Source: Hydractinia symbiolongicarpus (Eukaryota > Cnidaria > Hydrozoa > Anthoathecata > Hydractiniidae). From it: DNA of 64,000 nucleotides. The stretch lies in contig NC_079884.1 of NCBI RefSeq assembly GCF_029227915.1, positions 29,328,001 to 29,392,000 of the forward strand, in the 5' to 3' direction. The notes beneath the pieces are model-generated. The model worked only from the letters and a program-made list of their open reading frames with translations. It was not told the origin of the DNA and made no database searches. Every line of letters starts with the position of its first letter. The first letter of the stretch is position 1. Shown here in pieces: positions 11,118 to 24,429 of the stretch. Made by a program: the position numbers and the translations under genes.

Positions 11118-13950
11118 GAAATAGCGACAGTTTCAAAAACTAAATTTCATTGACTTTCTAACGCTATCAAGACGCTTCAGTTACAACGGTTGGGTCACAT
11201 ATTCATACCAACATGTATTTAGCGATACTTTTCTCATATTAATAGGTTGCATCTCTTTTAACAGTGAAACGATTGACTCTTGGACTTAATTGAACTAACT
11301 TTGGACTGTGACCTGATAAATGTGATAAATGAGAAAATTGGACTCCAAGGAATAACATTCTTCTAAATTTGACATGATTGCTGGAATTCAGCGACTACAC
11401 TGGACCCTTTGGTAGCGCTTCATTTAAAGATTTAGATAAGTAAGTCATTTTTACTGTGGGACCAATCCTAGCCGTTAGCGCGCGCTGAAAATATAGAGAC
11501 AGTTTCAAAAACTCCATTTCATTGACTTTCTGGCGGTATGAATCCGTTTGAGTTACAACTGTTGCGTCACATATTCGTACCAACATGTATTTAGTGATTT
11601 TTTTCCGATATTACTAAGTTGTATCGCTTTTAACAGTGAATCGATTGACTGTTGGACATAATTGAACTAACTTTGGACTGTGACCTGATAAATGTGATAA
11701 ATGAGACAATTGGACTCCAAGGAATAACATTCTTCTAAATTTGACATGATTGCTGGAATTCAGCGATTACATTAGGCTCTGTGGTAGCGCTTTATTTAAA
11801 AATTTAGATAAATAAGTCATTTTTACTGTGGGACCAATCCTAGCCGTTAGCGCGCGCTGAAAATATAGAGACAGTTTCAAAAACTCCATTTCATTGACTT
11901 TCTAACAGTGTCAATCCGTTTGAGGTACAACGGTTGCGTCACATATTCGTACCAACATGTATTTAGCGATAGTATTCGGATATTACTAGGTTGCATCGCT
12001 TTTAACAGTGAAACGTTAGACCGTGGGACTTAATTGAACTGACTTTGGACTTTGACCTTATAAATGTGATAAATGAGACAGTTTGACTACAAGAAATAAC
12101 ATTCTTATTAATCTGACATAATTGCTGGAACTCAGCGATTACACTGGGCGCTGCGGTAGCGTTTTATTTAAAAATTAGGATAAATAAGTCTTTTTTTACT
12201 GTGGGACCAATCCTAGCCGTTATCGTGCGCTGAAGAAATAGAGACAGTTTCAAAAACTACATTTCATTGATTTTCTGGCGGTATGAATCCGTTTGAGTTA
12301 CAACGGTTGTGTCACATATTCGTACCAACATGTATTTAGCGATATTATTCGGATAATACTAGGTTGCATCGCTTTTAACAGTGAAACGCTTGACTGTGGG
12401 ACTTAATTTAACTGACTTTGGATTTTGACCTTATAAATATGATAAATGAGCCAGTTTGACTACAAGAAATAACATTCTTATTAATCTGACATGATTGCTG
12501 CAACTTAGCGATTACACTGGGCGCTGTGGTAGCGTTTTATTTAAAAATTAAGATAAATAAGTCTTTTTTTACTGTGGGACCAATCCTAGCCGTTAGTTCG
12601 CGCTAAAGAAATACAGACAGTTTAAAAAACTACATTTCATTGACTTTCTAAGGGTGTCAATCCGTTTGAGATACAACGGTTGCGTCACATATTCGTACCA
12701 ACATGTATTTAGTGATTTTCTTCCAATATTACTAGGTTGCATCGCTTTTAACAGTGAAACGATTGACTCTGGGACTTATTTGAACTGATTTTGGACTGTG
12801 ACCTTATAAATGTTATAAGTGAGACAATTGGACTCCAAGAAATAACATACTTCTTAGTTTGACATGATTGTGGGAACTCAGCGATTACACTGGACCCCGC
12901 GGTAGCGCTTCATTTAACAATTTAGATAAATCAGTCATTTTTACTGTGGGACCAATCATAGCCGTTAGCGCGCGCCGAAGATATAGAGACAGTTTCAAAA
13001 ACTCCATTTCATTGACTTTCTAACAGTGTCAATCCATTTGAGTTACAACGGTTGCGTCACATATTCGTACCAACATGTATTTAGCATTAGTATTCGGATA
13101 ATACTAGGTTGCATCGCTTTTAACAGTGAAACGCTTGACTGTGGGACTTAATTGAACTGATTCTGGACTGTGACCTTATAAATGCGATAAATGAGCCAAT
13201 TGGACTCCAAGGAATAACATTCTTCTTAATTCGACATGATTGCTGGAATTCAGCGAGTACACTAGGCTCTGTGGTAGCGCTTTATTTAAAAATTTACATA
13301 AATTAATCTTTTCTTGCTGTGGGACCAATCCTGGCCGTTAGCACGCGCTGAGTAAATAGGAACAGTTTCTAAGACTACATTTCATTGATTTTCTGGCGGT
13401 ATGAATCCGTTTGAGTTACAACGGTTGTGTCACATATTTGTACCAACATGTATTTAGCGATATTATTCGGATATTACTAGGTTGCTTCGCTTTTAACAGT
13501 GAAACGCTTAACTGTGGGACATAATTTAACTGACTTTGGATTTTGACCTTATAAATGTGATAAATGAGCCAGTTTGACTACAAAAAATAACATTCTTATT
13601 AATCTGACATGATTGCTGCAACTTAGCGATTACACTGGGCGCTGTGGTAGCGTTTTATTTAAAAATTAAGATAAATAAGTCTTTTTTTACTGTGGGACTA
13701 ATCCTTGTCGTTAGTTCGCGCTGAAGAAATAGAGTCAGTTTCAAAAACTACATTTCATTGACTTCTTGGCGGTATCAATCCATTTGAATTACAACGGTTG
13801 CGTCACATATTCGTACCAACATGTATTTAGTGATATCTTTCCGATATTACAAAGTTATATAGCTTTTAACAGTGAAACGATTGACTGTGGAACTTAATTG
13901 AACTAACTTTGGACTGTGACCTTATAAATGTGATAAGTGAGCCAACTGGA

Positions 13951-14738
13951 CTCCAAGAAATAACATTCTTCTTAATTTGACATGATTGCCGAAACTCAGC
14001 GATTACACTGGGCGCTGTGGTAGCGCTTTATTTAAAAATTAAGATAAATAAGTTATTTTTTGCAGTGGGACCAATCCTGGCCGTTAGCACGCGCTGAACA
14101 AATATGTACAGCTTCAAAAACTACATTTCATTGACTTTCTAGCGGTTTAAATCCGTTTGAGTTACAACGGTTGCGTCACATATTCGTACCAACATGTATT
14201 TAGTGATATTATTCGGATATTACTAGGTTGCATCGCTTTTAACAGTGAAACGCTTGACTGTGGGACTTAATTTAACTGACTTTGGATTTTGACCTTATAA
14301 ATATGATAAATGAGCCAGTTTGACTGCAAGAAATAACATTCTTATTAATCTGACATGATTGCTGCAACTTAGCGATTACACTGGGCGCTGTGGTAGCGTT
14401 TTATTTAAAAATTAAGATAAATAAGTCTTTTTTTACTGTGGGACCAATCCTAGCCGTTAGTTCGCGCTGAAGAAATACAGACAGTTTAAAAAACTACATT
14501 TCATTGACTTTCTAACGGTGTCAATCCGTTTGAGAAACAACGGTTGCGTCACATATTCGTACCAACATGTATTTAGTGATTTTCTTCCAATATTACTAAG
14601 TTGCATCGCTTTTAACAGTGAAACGATTGACTCTGGGACTTATTTGAACTGATTTTGGACTGTGACCTTATAAATGTTATAAGTGAGACAATTGGACTCC
14701 AAGAAATAACATACTTCTTAGTTTGACATGATTGTGGG
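13951..14738 (+). repeat. Transition between satellite subtype domains
   Basis: About two monomers join the 5257-bp domain to the 2236-bp domain. The part from about 14210 resembles 12350-12890; the shared CAACTTAGCG lies at 12501 and 14364, a spacing of 1863 bp, or five monomers. The GCAGTGGGACC boundary with TTATTTTTTGC, which is common further right, first appears here near 14053. There is no non-satellite sequence. Confidence 0.7.
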
Positions 14739-16974
14739 AACTCAGCGATTACACTGGGCGCTGTGGTAGCGCTTTATTTAAAAATTAAGATAAAGAAGTT
14801 ATTTTTTGCAGTGGGACCAATCCTGGCCGTTAGCACGCGCTGAACAAATAGGTACAGCTTCAAAAACTACATTTCATTGACTTTCTAGCGGTTTAAATCC
14901 GTTTGAGTTACAACGGTTGCGTCACATATTCGTACCAACATGTATTTAGCGATAGTATTCGGATATTACTAGGTTGCATCGCTTTTAACAGTGAAACGTT
15001 TGACTGTGGGACTTAATTGAACTAACTTTGGACTGTGACCTTATAAATGTGATAAGTGAGACAATTGGACTCCAAGAAATAACATACTTCTTAGTTTGAC
15101 ATGATTGTGGGAACTCAGCGATTACACTGGACCCCGCGGTAGCGCTTCATTTAACAATTTAGATAAATCAGTCATTTTTACTGTGGGACCAATCCTAGCC
15201 GTTAGCGTGCGCCGAAGATATAGAGACAGTTTCAAAAACTCCATTTCATTGACTTTCTAACAGTGTCAATCCATTTGAGTTACAACGGTTGCGTCACATA
15301 TTCGTACCAACATGTATTTAGCGATAGTATTCGGATAATACTAAGTTGCATCGCTTTTAACAGTGAAACGCTTGACTGTGGGACTTAATTGAACTGATTC
15401 TGGACTGTGACCTTATAAATGCGATAAATGAGCCAATTGGACTCCAAGGAATAACATTCTTCTTAATTCGACATGATTGCTGGAATTCAGCGAGTACACT
15501 AGGCTCTGTGGTAGCGCTTTATTTAAAAATTTACATCAATAAATCTTTTCTTACTGTGGGACCAATCCTGGCCGTTAGCACGCGCTGAATAAATAAGAAC
15601 AGTTCCAAAGACTACATTTCATTGACTTTCTAGCGGTATAAGTCCGTTTGAGTTACAACGGTTCTGTCACATATTCGTACCAACATGTATTTAGCGATAG
15701 TAATCGGATATTCCTAGGTTGCATTGCTTTTAACAGTGAAACGATTGACTGTGGGACTTAATTGAACTGATTTTGGACTTTGTCCTTATAAATGGGATAA
15801 ATGAGTCAGTTTGACTAAAAGAAATAACATTCTTTTTAATTTAACATGATTGTGGGAACTCAGTGATTACACTGGGCGCTGTGGTAGCGCTTTATTTAAA
15901 AATAAAGATAAATTAGTCATTTTTACTATGGGACCAATCCTAGCCGTTAGCGCGCGCTGAAGATATAGAGACAGTTTCAAAAACTCCATTTCATTGACTT
16001 TCTAACAGTGTCAATCCGTTTGAGTTACAACGGTTGCGTCACATATTCGTACCAACATGTATTTAGCGATTGTATTCGGATATTACTAGGTTGCATCGCT
16101 TTTAACAGTGAAACGTTAGACTGTGGGACTTAATTGAACTGACTTTGGACTTTGACCTTATAAATGTGATAAATGAGACAGTTTTACTACAAGAAATAAC
16201 ATTCTTATTAATCTGACATAATTGCTGGAACTCAGCGATTACACTGGGCGCTGCGGTAGCGTTTTATTTAAAAATTAGGATAAATAAGTTATTTTTTGCA
16301 GTGGGACCAATCCTGGCCGTTAGCACGCGCTGAACAAATAGGAACAGTTTCAAATACTACATTTCATTGACTTCTTGGCGGTATAAGTCCGTTTGAGTTA
16401 CAACGGTTCTGTCACATATTCGTACCAACATGTATTTAGCGATAGTAATCGGATATTCCTAGGTTGCATTGCTTTTAACAGTGAAACGATTGACTGTGGG
16501 ACTTAATTGAACTGATTTTGGACTTTGTCCTTATCAATGGGATAAATGAGTCAGTTTGACTAAAAGAAATAACATTCTTCATAATTTGACATGATTGCTG
16601 GAACTCAGCGATTACACTGGGCGCTGTGGTGGCGCCTTATAAAAAAATTAAGATAAATAAGTCATTTTTTACTGTGGGACTAATCCTTGTCATTAGTTCG
16701 CGTTGAAGAAATAGAGTCAGTTTCAAAAACTACATTTCATTGACTTCTTGGCGGTATCAATCCATTTGAATTACAACGGTTGCGTCACATATTCGTACCA
16801 ACATGTATTTAGTGATATCTTTCCGATATTACAAAGTTATATCTCTTTTAACAGTGAAACGATTGACTGTGGAACTTAATTGAACTAACTTTGGACTGTG
16901 ACCTTATAAATGTGATAAGTGAGCCAACTGGACTCCAAGAAATAACATTCTTCTTAATTTGACATGATTGCCGA
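14739..16974 (+). repeat. 2236-bp higher-order unit (six monomers), copy 1
   Basis: Landmarks recur 2236 bp to the right: TAAAGAAGTT at 14791 and 17027, TTACATCAAT at 15531 and 17767, and ATTTTTTGCA at 16291 and 18527. The period is six times ~372.7 bp with no large lesion. The left edge is where ATTGTGGG in this copy faces ATTGCCGA in the next. Confidence 0.85.
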
Positions 16975-19210
16975 AACTCAGCGATTACACTGGGCGCTGT
17001 GGTAGCGCTTTATTTAAAAATTAAGATAAAGAAGTTATTTTTTGCAGTGGGACCAATCCTGGCCGTTAGCACGCGCTGAACAAATAGGTACAGCTTCAAA
17101 AACTACATTTCATTGACTTTCTAGCGGTTTAAATCCGTTTGAGTTACAACGGTTGCGTCACATATTCGTACCAACATGTATTTAGCGATAGTATTCGGAT
17201 ATTACTAGGTTGCATCGCTTTTAACAGTGAAACGTTTGACTGTGGGACTTAATTGAACTAACTTTGGACTGTGACCTTATAAATGTGATAAGTGAGACAA
17301 TTGGACTCCAAGAAATAACATACTTCTTAGTTTGACATGATTGTGGGAACTCAGCGATTACACTGGACCCCGCGGTAGCGCTTCATTTAACAATTTAGAT
17401 AAATCAGTCATTTTTACTGTGGGACCAATCCTAGCCGTTAGCGCGCGCCGAAGATATAGAGACAGTTTCAAAAACTCCATTTCATTGACTTTCTAACAGT
17501 GTCAATCCATTTGAGTTACAACGGTTGCGTCACATATTCGTACCAACATGTATTTAGCGATAGTATTCGGATAATACTAAGTTGCATCGCTTTTAACAGT
17601 GAAACGCTTGACTGTGGGACTTAATTGAACTGATTCTGGACTGTGACCTTATAAATGCGATAAATGAGCCAATTGGACTCCAAGGAATAACATTCTTCTT
17701 AATTCGACATGATTGCTGGAATTCAGCGAGTACACTAGGCTCTGTGGTAGCGCTTTATTTAAAAATTTACATCAATAAATCTTTTCTTACTGTGGGACCA
17801 ATCCTGGCCGTTAGCACGCGCTGAATAAATAAGAACAGTTCCAAAGACTACATTTCATTGACTTTCTAGCGGTATAAGTCCGTTTGAGTTACAACGGTTC
17901 TGTCACATATTCGTACCAACATGTATTTAGCGATAGTAATCGGATATTCCTAGGTTGCATTGCTTTTAACAGTGAAACGATTGACTGTGGGACTTAATTG
18001 AACTGATTTTGGACTTTGTCCTTATAAATGGGATAAATGAGTCAGTTTGACTAAAAGAAATAACATTCTTTTTAATTTAACATGATTGTGGGAACTCAGT
18101 GATTACACTGGGCGCTGTGGTAGCGCTTTATTTAAAAATTAAGATAAATCAGTCATTTTTACTGTGGGACCAATCCTAGCCGTTAGCGCGCGCTGAAGAT
18201 ATAGAGACAGTTTCAAAAACTCCATTTCATTGACTTTCTAACAGTGTCAATCCGTTTGAGTTACAACGGTTGCGTCACATATTCGTACCAACATGTATTT
18301 AGCGATTGTATTCGGATATTACTAGGTTGCATCGCTTTTAACAGTGAAACGTTAGACTGTGGGACTTAATTGAACTGATTTTGGACTTTGACCTTATAAA
18401 TGTGATAAATGAGACAGTTTGACTACAAGAAATAACATTCTTATTAATCTGACATAATTGCTGGAACTCAGCGATTACACTGGGCGCTGCGGTAGCGTTT
18501 TATTTAAAAATTAGGATAAATAAGTTATTTTTTGCAGTGGGACCAATCCTGGCCGTTAGCACGCGCTGAACAAATAGGAACAGTTTCAAATACTACATTT
18601 CATTGACTTCTTGGCGGTATAATTCCGTTTGAGTTACAACGGTTCTGTCACATATTCGTACCAACATGTATTTAGCGATAGTAATCGGATATTCCTAGAT
18701 TGCATCGCTTTTAACAGTGAAACGATTGACTGTGGGACTTAATTAAACTGATTTTGGACTTTGGCCTTATAAATGGGATGAATGAGCCAGTTTGACTAAA
18801 AGAAATAACATTATTCATAATTTGAAATGATTGCTGGAACTCAGCGATTACACTGGGCGCTGTGGTGGCGCCTTATAAAAAAATTAAGATAAATAAGTCA
18901 TTTTTTACTGTGGGACTAATCCTTGTCGTTAGTTCGCGCTGAAGAAATAGAGTCAGTTTCAAAAACTACATTTCATTGACTTCTTGGCGGTATCAATCCA
19001 TTTGAATTACAACGGTTGCGTCACATATTCGTACCAACATGTATTTAGTGATATCTTTCCGATATTACTAAGTTATATCGCTTTTAACAGTGAAACGATT
19101 GACTGTGGAACTTAATTGAACTAACTTTGGACTGTGACCTTATAAATGTCATAAGTGAGCCAACTGGACTCCAAGAAATAACATTCTTCTTAATTTGACA
19201 TGATTGCCGA
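16975..19210 (+). repeat. 2236-bp higher-order unit, copy 2
   Basis: This tandem neighbour differs from copy 1 at scattered bases, for example AATAAAGATAAATTAG in copy 1 (about 15901) against AATTAAGATAAATCAG here (about 18137). The match beyond 19210 fades as TAAAGAAG becomes TAAATAAG and the downstream monomer changes subtype. Confidence 0.83.
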
Positions 19211-19973
19211 AACTCAGCGATTACACTGGCCGCTGTGGTAGCGCTTTATTTAAAAATTAAGATAAATAAGTTATTTTTTGCAGTGGGACCAATCCTTGCC
19301 GTTAGCACGCGCTGAACAAATAGGAACAGTTTCAAAGACTACATTTCATTGACTTTCTAGCGGTTTAAATCCGTTTGAGTTACAACCGTTGCGTCACATA
19401 TTCGTACCAACATGTATTTAGCGATAGTATTCGGATATTCCTAGGTTGCATCGCTTTTAACAGTGAAACGATTGACTGTGGGACTTAATTGAACTGATTT
19501 TGGACTTTGTCCTTATAAATGGGATGATTGAGCTAGTTTGACTAAAAGAAATAACATTCTTCATAATTTGACATGATTGCTGGAACTCAGCGATTACACT
19601 GGGCGCTGTTGTAGCGCTTTATTAAAAAATTAAGATAAATAAGTCATTTTTTATTGTGGGACCAATCCTAGCCGTTAGTTTGCGCTGAAGAAATAGACAC
19701 AGTTTCAAAAATTACATTTCATTGACTTTCTAACGGTGTGAAACCGGTTGATTTACAACGGTTGCGTCACATGTTCGTACCAACATGTATTTAGTGATTT
19801 TTTTCCGATATTACTAAGTTGTATCGCTTTTAACAGTGAAACGATTGACTGTGTGACTTAATTGAACTGATTCTGGACTGTGACCTTATAAATGCAATAA
19901 ATGAGCCAATTGGACTCCAAGGAATAACATTCTTCTTAATTCGACATGATTGCTGGAATTCAGCGAGTACACT
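19211..19973 (+). repeat. Transition monomers, source-like segment
   Basis: About two monomers lie between HOR domains. They carry two subtype markers seen in later blocks: GGATGATTGAGCTAG at about 19521 and the CACATGTTCG dyad variant at 19768. The stretch from about 18850 through 20330 recurs about 5575 bp to the right (GTCATAAG at 19148 and 24723), so this area is part of a larger duplicated segment. Confidence 0.7.
19769..19788. other. GTAC-centred dyad, variant with outer mismatch repaired
   Basis: Here the left arm reads ACATGTTCGTAC, which repairs the outer mismatch and leaves only the inner C/C pair unmatched. This is a different base change from that at 477-496, and it also improves the symmetry. 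The same form recurs with this subtype, for example at 25717-25736. It belongs to monomers that also carry an AACCGGTT palindrome a little upstream. Confidence 0.75.
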
Positions 19974-22200
19974 AGGCTCTGTGGTAGCGCTTTATTTAAA
20001 AATTTAGATAAATAAATCTTTTTTACTGTCGGACTAATCCTGGCCGTTATCGTGCGCTGAAGAAATAGAGACAGTTTCAAAAACTACATTTCATTGACTT
20101 TCTAACGGTGTCAATCCGTTTTAGTTACAACGGTTGCGTCACATATTCGTACCAACATGTATTTAGTGATATCTTTCCGATATTACTAAGTTATATCGCT
20201 TTTAACAGTGAAACGATTGACTGTGGAACTTAATTGAACTAACTTTGGACTGTGACCTTATAAATGTGATAAGTGAGCCAACTGGACTCCAAGAAATAAC
20301 ATTCTTCTAAATTTGACATGATTGCCGAAACTCAGCGATTACACTGGGCGCTGTGGTAGTGCTTTATTTAAAAATTAAGATAAATAAGTTATTTTTTGCA
20401 GTGGGACCAATCCTGGCCGTTAGCACGCGCTGAACAAATAGGAACAGTTTCAAATACTACATTTCATTGACTTCTTGGCGGTATAAGTCCGTTTGAGTTA
20501 CAACGGTTCTGTCACATATTCGTACCAACATGTATTTAGCGATAGTAATCGGATATTCCTAGGTTGCATCGCTTTTAACAGTGAAACGATTGACTGTGGG
20601 ACTTAATTAAACTGATTTTGGACTTTGGCCTTATAAATGGGATAAATGAGCCAGTTTGACTAAAAGAAATAACATTCTTCATAATTTGAAATGATTGCTG
20701 GAACTCAGCGATTACACTGGGCGCTGTGGTGGCGCCTTATAAAAAAATTAAGATAAATAAGTCATTTTTTACTGTGGGACTAATCCTAGCCGTTAGCGCG
20801 CTGAAGATATAGAGACAGTTTCAAAAACTCCATTTCATTGACTTTCTAACAGTGTCAATCCGTTTGAGTTACAACGGTTGCGTCACATATTCGTACCAAC
20901 ATGTATTTAGCGATTGTATTCGGATATTACTAGGTTGCATCGCTTCTAACAGTGAAACGTTAGACTGTGGGACTTAATTGAACTGACTTTGGACTTTGAC
21001 CTTATAAATGTGATAAATGAGACAGTTTGACTACAAGAAATAACATTCTTATTAATCTGACATAATTGCTGGAACTCAGCGATTACACTGGGCTCTGCGG
21101 TAGCGTTTTATTTAAAAATTAGGATAAATAAGTCTTTTTTTACTGTGGGACCAATCCTAGCCGTTATCGTGCGCTGAAGAAATAGAGACAGTTTTAAATA
21201 CTACATTTCATTGACTTCTTGGCGGTATAAGTCCGTTTGAGTTACAACGGTTCTGTCACATATTCGTACCAACATGTATTTAGCGATAGTAATCGGATAT
21301 TCCTAGGTTGCATCGCTTTTAACAGTGAAACGATTGACTGTGGGACTTAATTGAACTGATTTTGGACTTTGTCCTTATAAATGGGATAAATGAGCCAGTT
21401 TGACTAAAAGAAATAACATTCTTCATAATTTGAAATGAATGCTGGAACTCAGCGATTACACTGGGCGCTGTGGTGGCGCCTTATAAAAAAATTAAGATAA
21501 ATAAGTCATTTTTTACTGTGGGACTAATCCTTGTCGTTAGTTCGCACTGAAGAAATAGAGTCAGTTTCTAAAACTACATTTCATTGACTTCTTGGCGGTA
21601 TCAATCCATTTGAATTACAACGGTTGCGTCACATATTCGTACCAAGATGTATTTAGTGATATCTTTCCGATATTACTAAGTTATATCGCTTTTAACAGTG
21701 AAACGATTGACTGTGGAACTTAATTGAACTAACTTTGGACTGTGACCTTATAAATGTGATAAGTGAGCCAACTGGACTCCAAGAAATAACATTCTTCTTA
21801 ATTTGACATGATTGCCGAAACTCAGCGATTACACTGGGTAGCGCTTTATTTAAAAATTAAGATAAATAAGTTATTTTTTGCAGTGGGACCAATCCTGGCC
21901 GTTAGCACGCGCTGAACAAATAGGAACAGTTTCAAATACCACATTTCATTGACTTCTTGGCGGTATAAGTCCGTTTGAGTTACAACGGTTCTGTCACATA
22001 TTCGTACCAACATGTATTTAGCGATAGTAATCGGATATTCCTAGGTTGCATCGCTTTTAACAGTGAAACGATTGACTGTGGGACTTAATTGAACTGATTC
22101 TGGACTTTGGCCTTATAAATGGGATAAATGAGCCAGTTTGACTAAAAGAAATAACATTCTTCATAATTTGAAATGATTGCTGGAACTCAGCGATTACACT
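19974..22200 (+). repeat. ~2229-bp higher-order unit (six monomers), copy 1
   Basis: The spacing to copy 2 is 2227-2229 bp: GTGGGACCAA at 20401 and 22628, and TGAAATGAAT at 21431 and 23660. The 2-bp change arises because this copy has GTTAGCGCGCTG near 20793 where the next has GTTAGCGCGCGCTG. The unit includes one monomer in which the hairpin is lost (21836). Edges are approximate. Confidence 0.8.
21834..21845. other. Hairpin lost by a ~9-bp deletion (copy 1)
   Basis: ACTGGGCGCTGTGGTAGCGC is shortened to ACTGGGTAGCGC, removing the left arm and most of the loop of the conserved hairpin. The rest of the monomer is normal. Confidence 0.8.
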
Positions 22201-24429
22201 AGGCTCTGTGGTAGCGCTTTATTTAAAAATTTAGATAAATAAATCTTTTTTACTGTCGGACTAATCCTTGTCGTTAGTTCGCGCTGAAGAAATAGAGTCA
22301 GTTTCAAAAACTACATTTCATTGACTTTCTAACGGTGTCAATCCGTTTTAGTTACAACGGTTGCGTCACATATTCGTACCAACATGTATTTAGTGATATC
22401 TTTCCGATATTACTAAGTTATATCGCTTTTAACAGTGAAACGATTGACTGTGGAACTTAATTGAACTAACTTTGGACTGTGACCTTATAAATGTGATAAG
22501 TGAGCCAACTGGACTCCAAGAAATAACATTCTTCTAAATTTGACATGATTGCCGAAACTCAGCGATTACACTGGGCGCTGTGGTAGCGCTTTATTTAAAA
22601 ATTAAGATAAATAAGTTATTTTTTGCAGTGGGACCAATCCTGGCCGTTAGCACGCGCTGAACAAATAGGAACAGTTTCAAATACTACATTTCATTGACTT
22701 CTTGGCGGTATAAGTCCGTTTGAGTTACAACGGTTCTGTCACATATTCGTACCAACATGTATTTAGCGATAGTAATCGGATATTCCTAGGTTGCATCGCT
22801 TTTAACAGTGAAACGATTGACTGTGGGACTTAATTAAACTGATTTTGGACTTTGGCCTTATAAATGGGATAAATGAGCCAGTTTGACTAAAAGAAATAAC
22901 ATTCTTCATAATTTGAAATGATTGCTGGAACTCAGCGATTACACTGGGCGCTGTGGTGGCGCCTTATAAAAAAATTAAGATAAATAAGTCATTTTTTACT
23001 GTGGGACTAATCCTAGCCGTTAGCGCGCGCTGAAGATATAGAGACAGTTTCAAAAACTCCATTTCATTGACTTTCTAACAGTGTCAATCCGTTTGAGTTA
23101 CAACGGTTGCGTCACATATTCGTACCAACATGTATTTAGCGATTGTATTCGGATATTACTAGGTTGCATCGCTTTTAACAGTGAAACGTTAGACTGTGGG
23201 ACTTAATTGAACTGACTTTGGACTTTGACCTTATAAATGTGATAAATGAGACAGTTTGACTACAAGAAATAACATTCTTATTAATCTGACATAATTGCTG
23301 GAACTCAGCGATTACACTGGGCTCTGCGGTAGCGTTTTATTTAAAAATTAGGATAAATAAGTCTTTTTTTACTGTGGGACCAATCCTAGCCGTTATCGTG
23401 CGCTGAAGAAATAGAGACAGTTTTAAATACTACATTTCATTGACTTCTTGGCGGTATAAGTCCGTTTGAGTTACAACGGTTCTGTCACATATTCGTACCA
23501 ACATGTATTTAGCGATAGTAATCGGATATTCCTAGGTTGCATCGCTTTTAACAGTGAAACGATTGACTGTGGGACTTAATTGAACTGATTTTGGACTTTG
23601 TCCTTATAAATGGGATAAATGAGCCAGTTTGACTAAAAGAAATAACATTCTTCATAATTTGAAATGAATGCTGGAACTCAGCGATTACACTGGGCGCTGT
23701 GGTGGCGCCTTATAAAAAAATTAAGATAAATAAGTCATTTTTTACTGTGGGACTAATCCTTGTCGTTAGTTCGCACTGAAGAAATAGAGTCAGTTTCTAA
23801 AACTACATTTCATTGACTTCTTGGCGGTATCAATCCATTTGAATTACAACGGTTGCGTCACATATTCGTACCAAGATGTATTTAGTGATATCTTTCCGAT
23901 ATTACTAAGTTATATCGCTTTTAACAGTGAAACGATTGACTGTGGAACTTAATTGAACTAACTTTGGACTGTGACCTTATAAATGTGATAAGTGAGCCAA
24001 CTGGACTCCAAGAAATAACATTCTTCTTAATTTGACATGATTGCCGAAACTCAGCGATTACACTGGGTGGCGCTTTATTTAAAAATTAAGATAAATAAGT
24101 TATTTTTTGCAGTGGGACCAATCCTGGCCGTTAGCACGCGCTGAACAAATAGGAACAGTTTCAAATACTACATTTCATTGACTTCTTGGCGGTATAAGTC
24201 CGTTTGAGTTACAACGGTTCTGTCACATATTCGTACCAACATGTATTTAGCGATAGTAATCGGATATTCCTAGGTTGCATCGCTTTTAACAGTGAAACGA
24301 TTGACTGTGGGACTTAATTAAACTGATTTTGGACTTTGGCCTTATAAATGGGATAAATGAGCCAGTTTGACTAAAAGAAATAACATTCTTCATAATTTGA
24401 AATGATTGCTGGAACTCAGCGATTACACT
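22201..24429 (+). repeat. ~2229-bp higher-order unit, copy 2
   Basis: This is the tandem partner of the preceding unit, with the same order of subtypes and the same hairpin loss near 24065. The match ends near 24430, where GGCGCCTTATAAAA replaces the AGCGCTTTATTTAA expected from copy 1. Confidence 0.8.
24063..24074. other. Hairpin lost by a ~9-bp deletion (copy 2)
   Basis: The same deletion lies 2229 bp to the right but reads GGGTGGCGC, so one base changed after the duplication. These are the only two hairpin deletions I noticed in the window. Confidence 0.8.

Larger units (their letters stand above)
8694..13950 (+). repeat. 5257-bp higher-order unit, copy 2
   Basis: This is a near-identical tandem neighbour of copy 1. 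Differences noticed include a changed base in the ACGGGTGCG/ACGGTTGCG stretch (5318/10575) and ACAACAG/ACAACGG (8535/13792). After 13950 the match lasts only a few tens of bases before the sequence changes subtype (GATTGCCGAAACTC near 13984), which ends the tandem pair. So few differences over 5 kb imply a recent duplication. Confidence 0.88.

Noticed and set aside
19741-19750. AACCGGTT palindrome as a restriction-like or regulatory site
   Set aside because: It is an 8-bp palindrome confined to one subtype, explained by two base changes from AATCCGTT in the ancestral stretch. Nothing else supports a function.
19886-20080. Minus-strand 64-codon open frame, recurring at 25834, 29586, 31978, 34370, 38121, 50378 and 56736
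   Set aside because: It is the same situation in another monomer subtype. Conservation follows segment duplication (spacings 5948, 3752, 2392 and so on), and the frame spans a monomer boundary. I treat it as a chance open frame.
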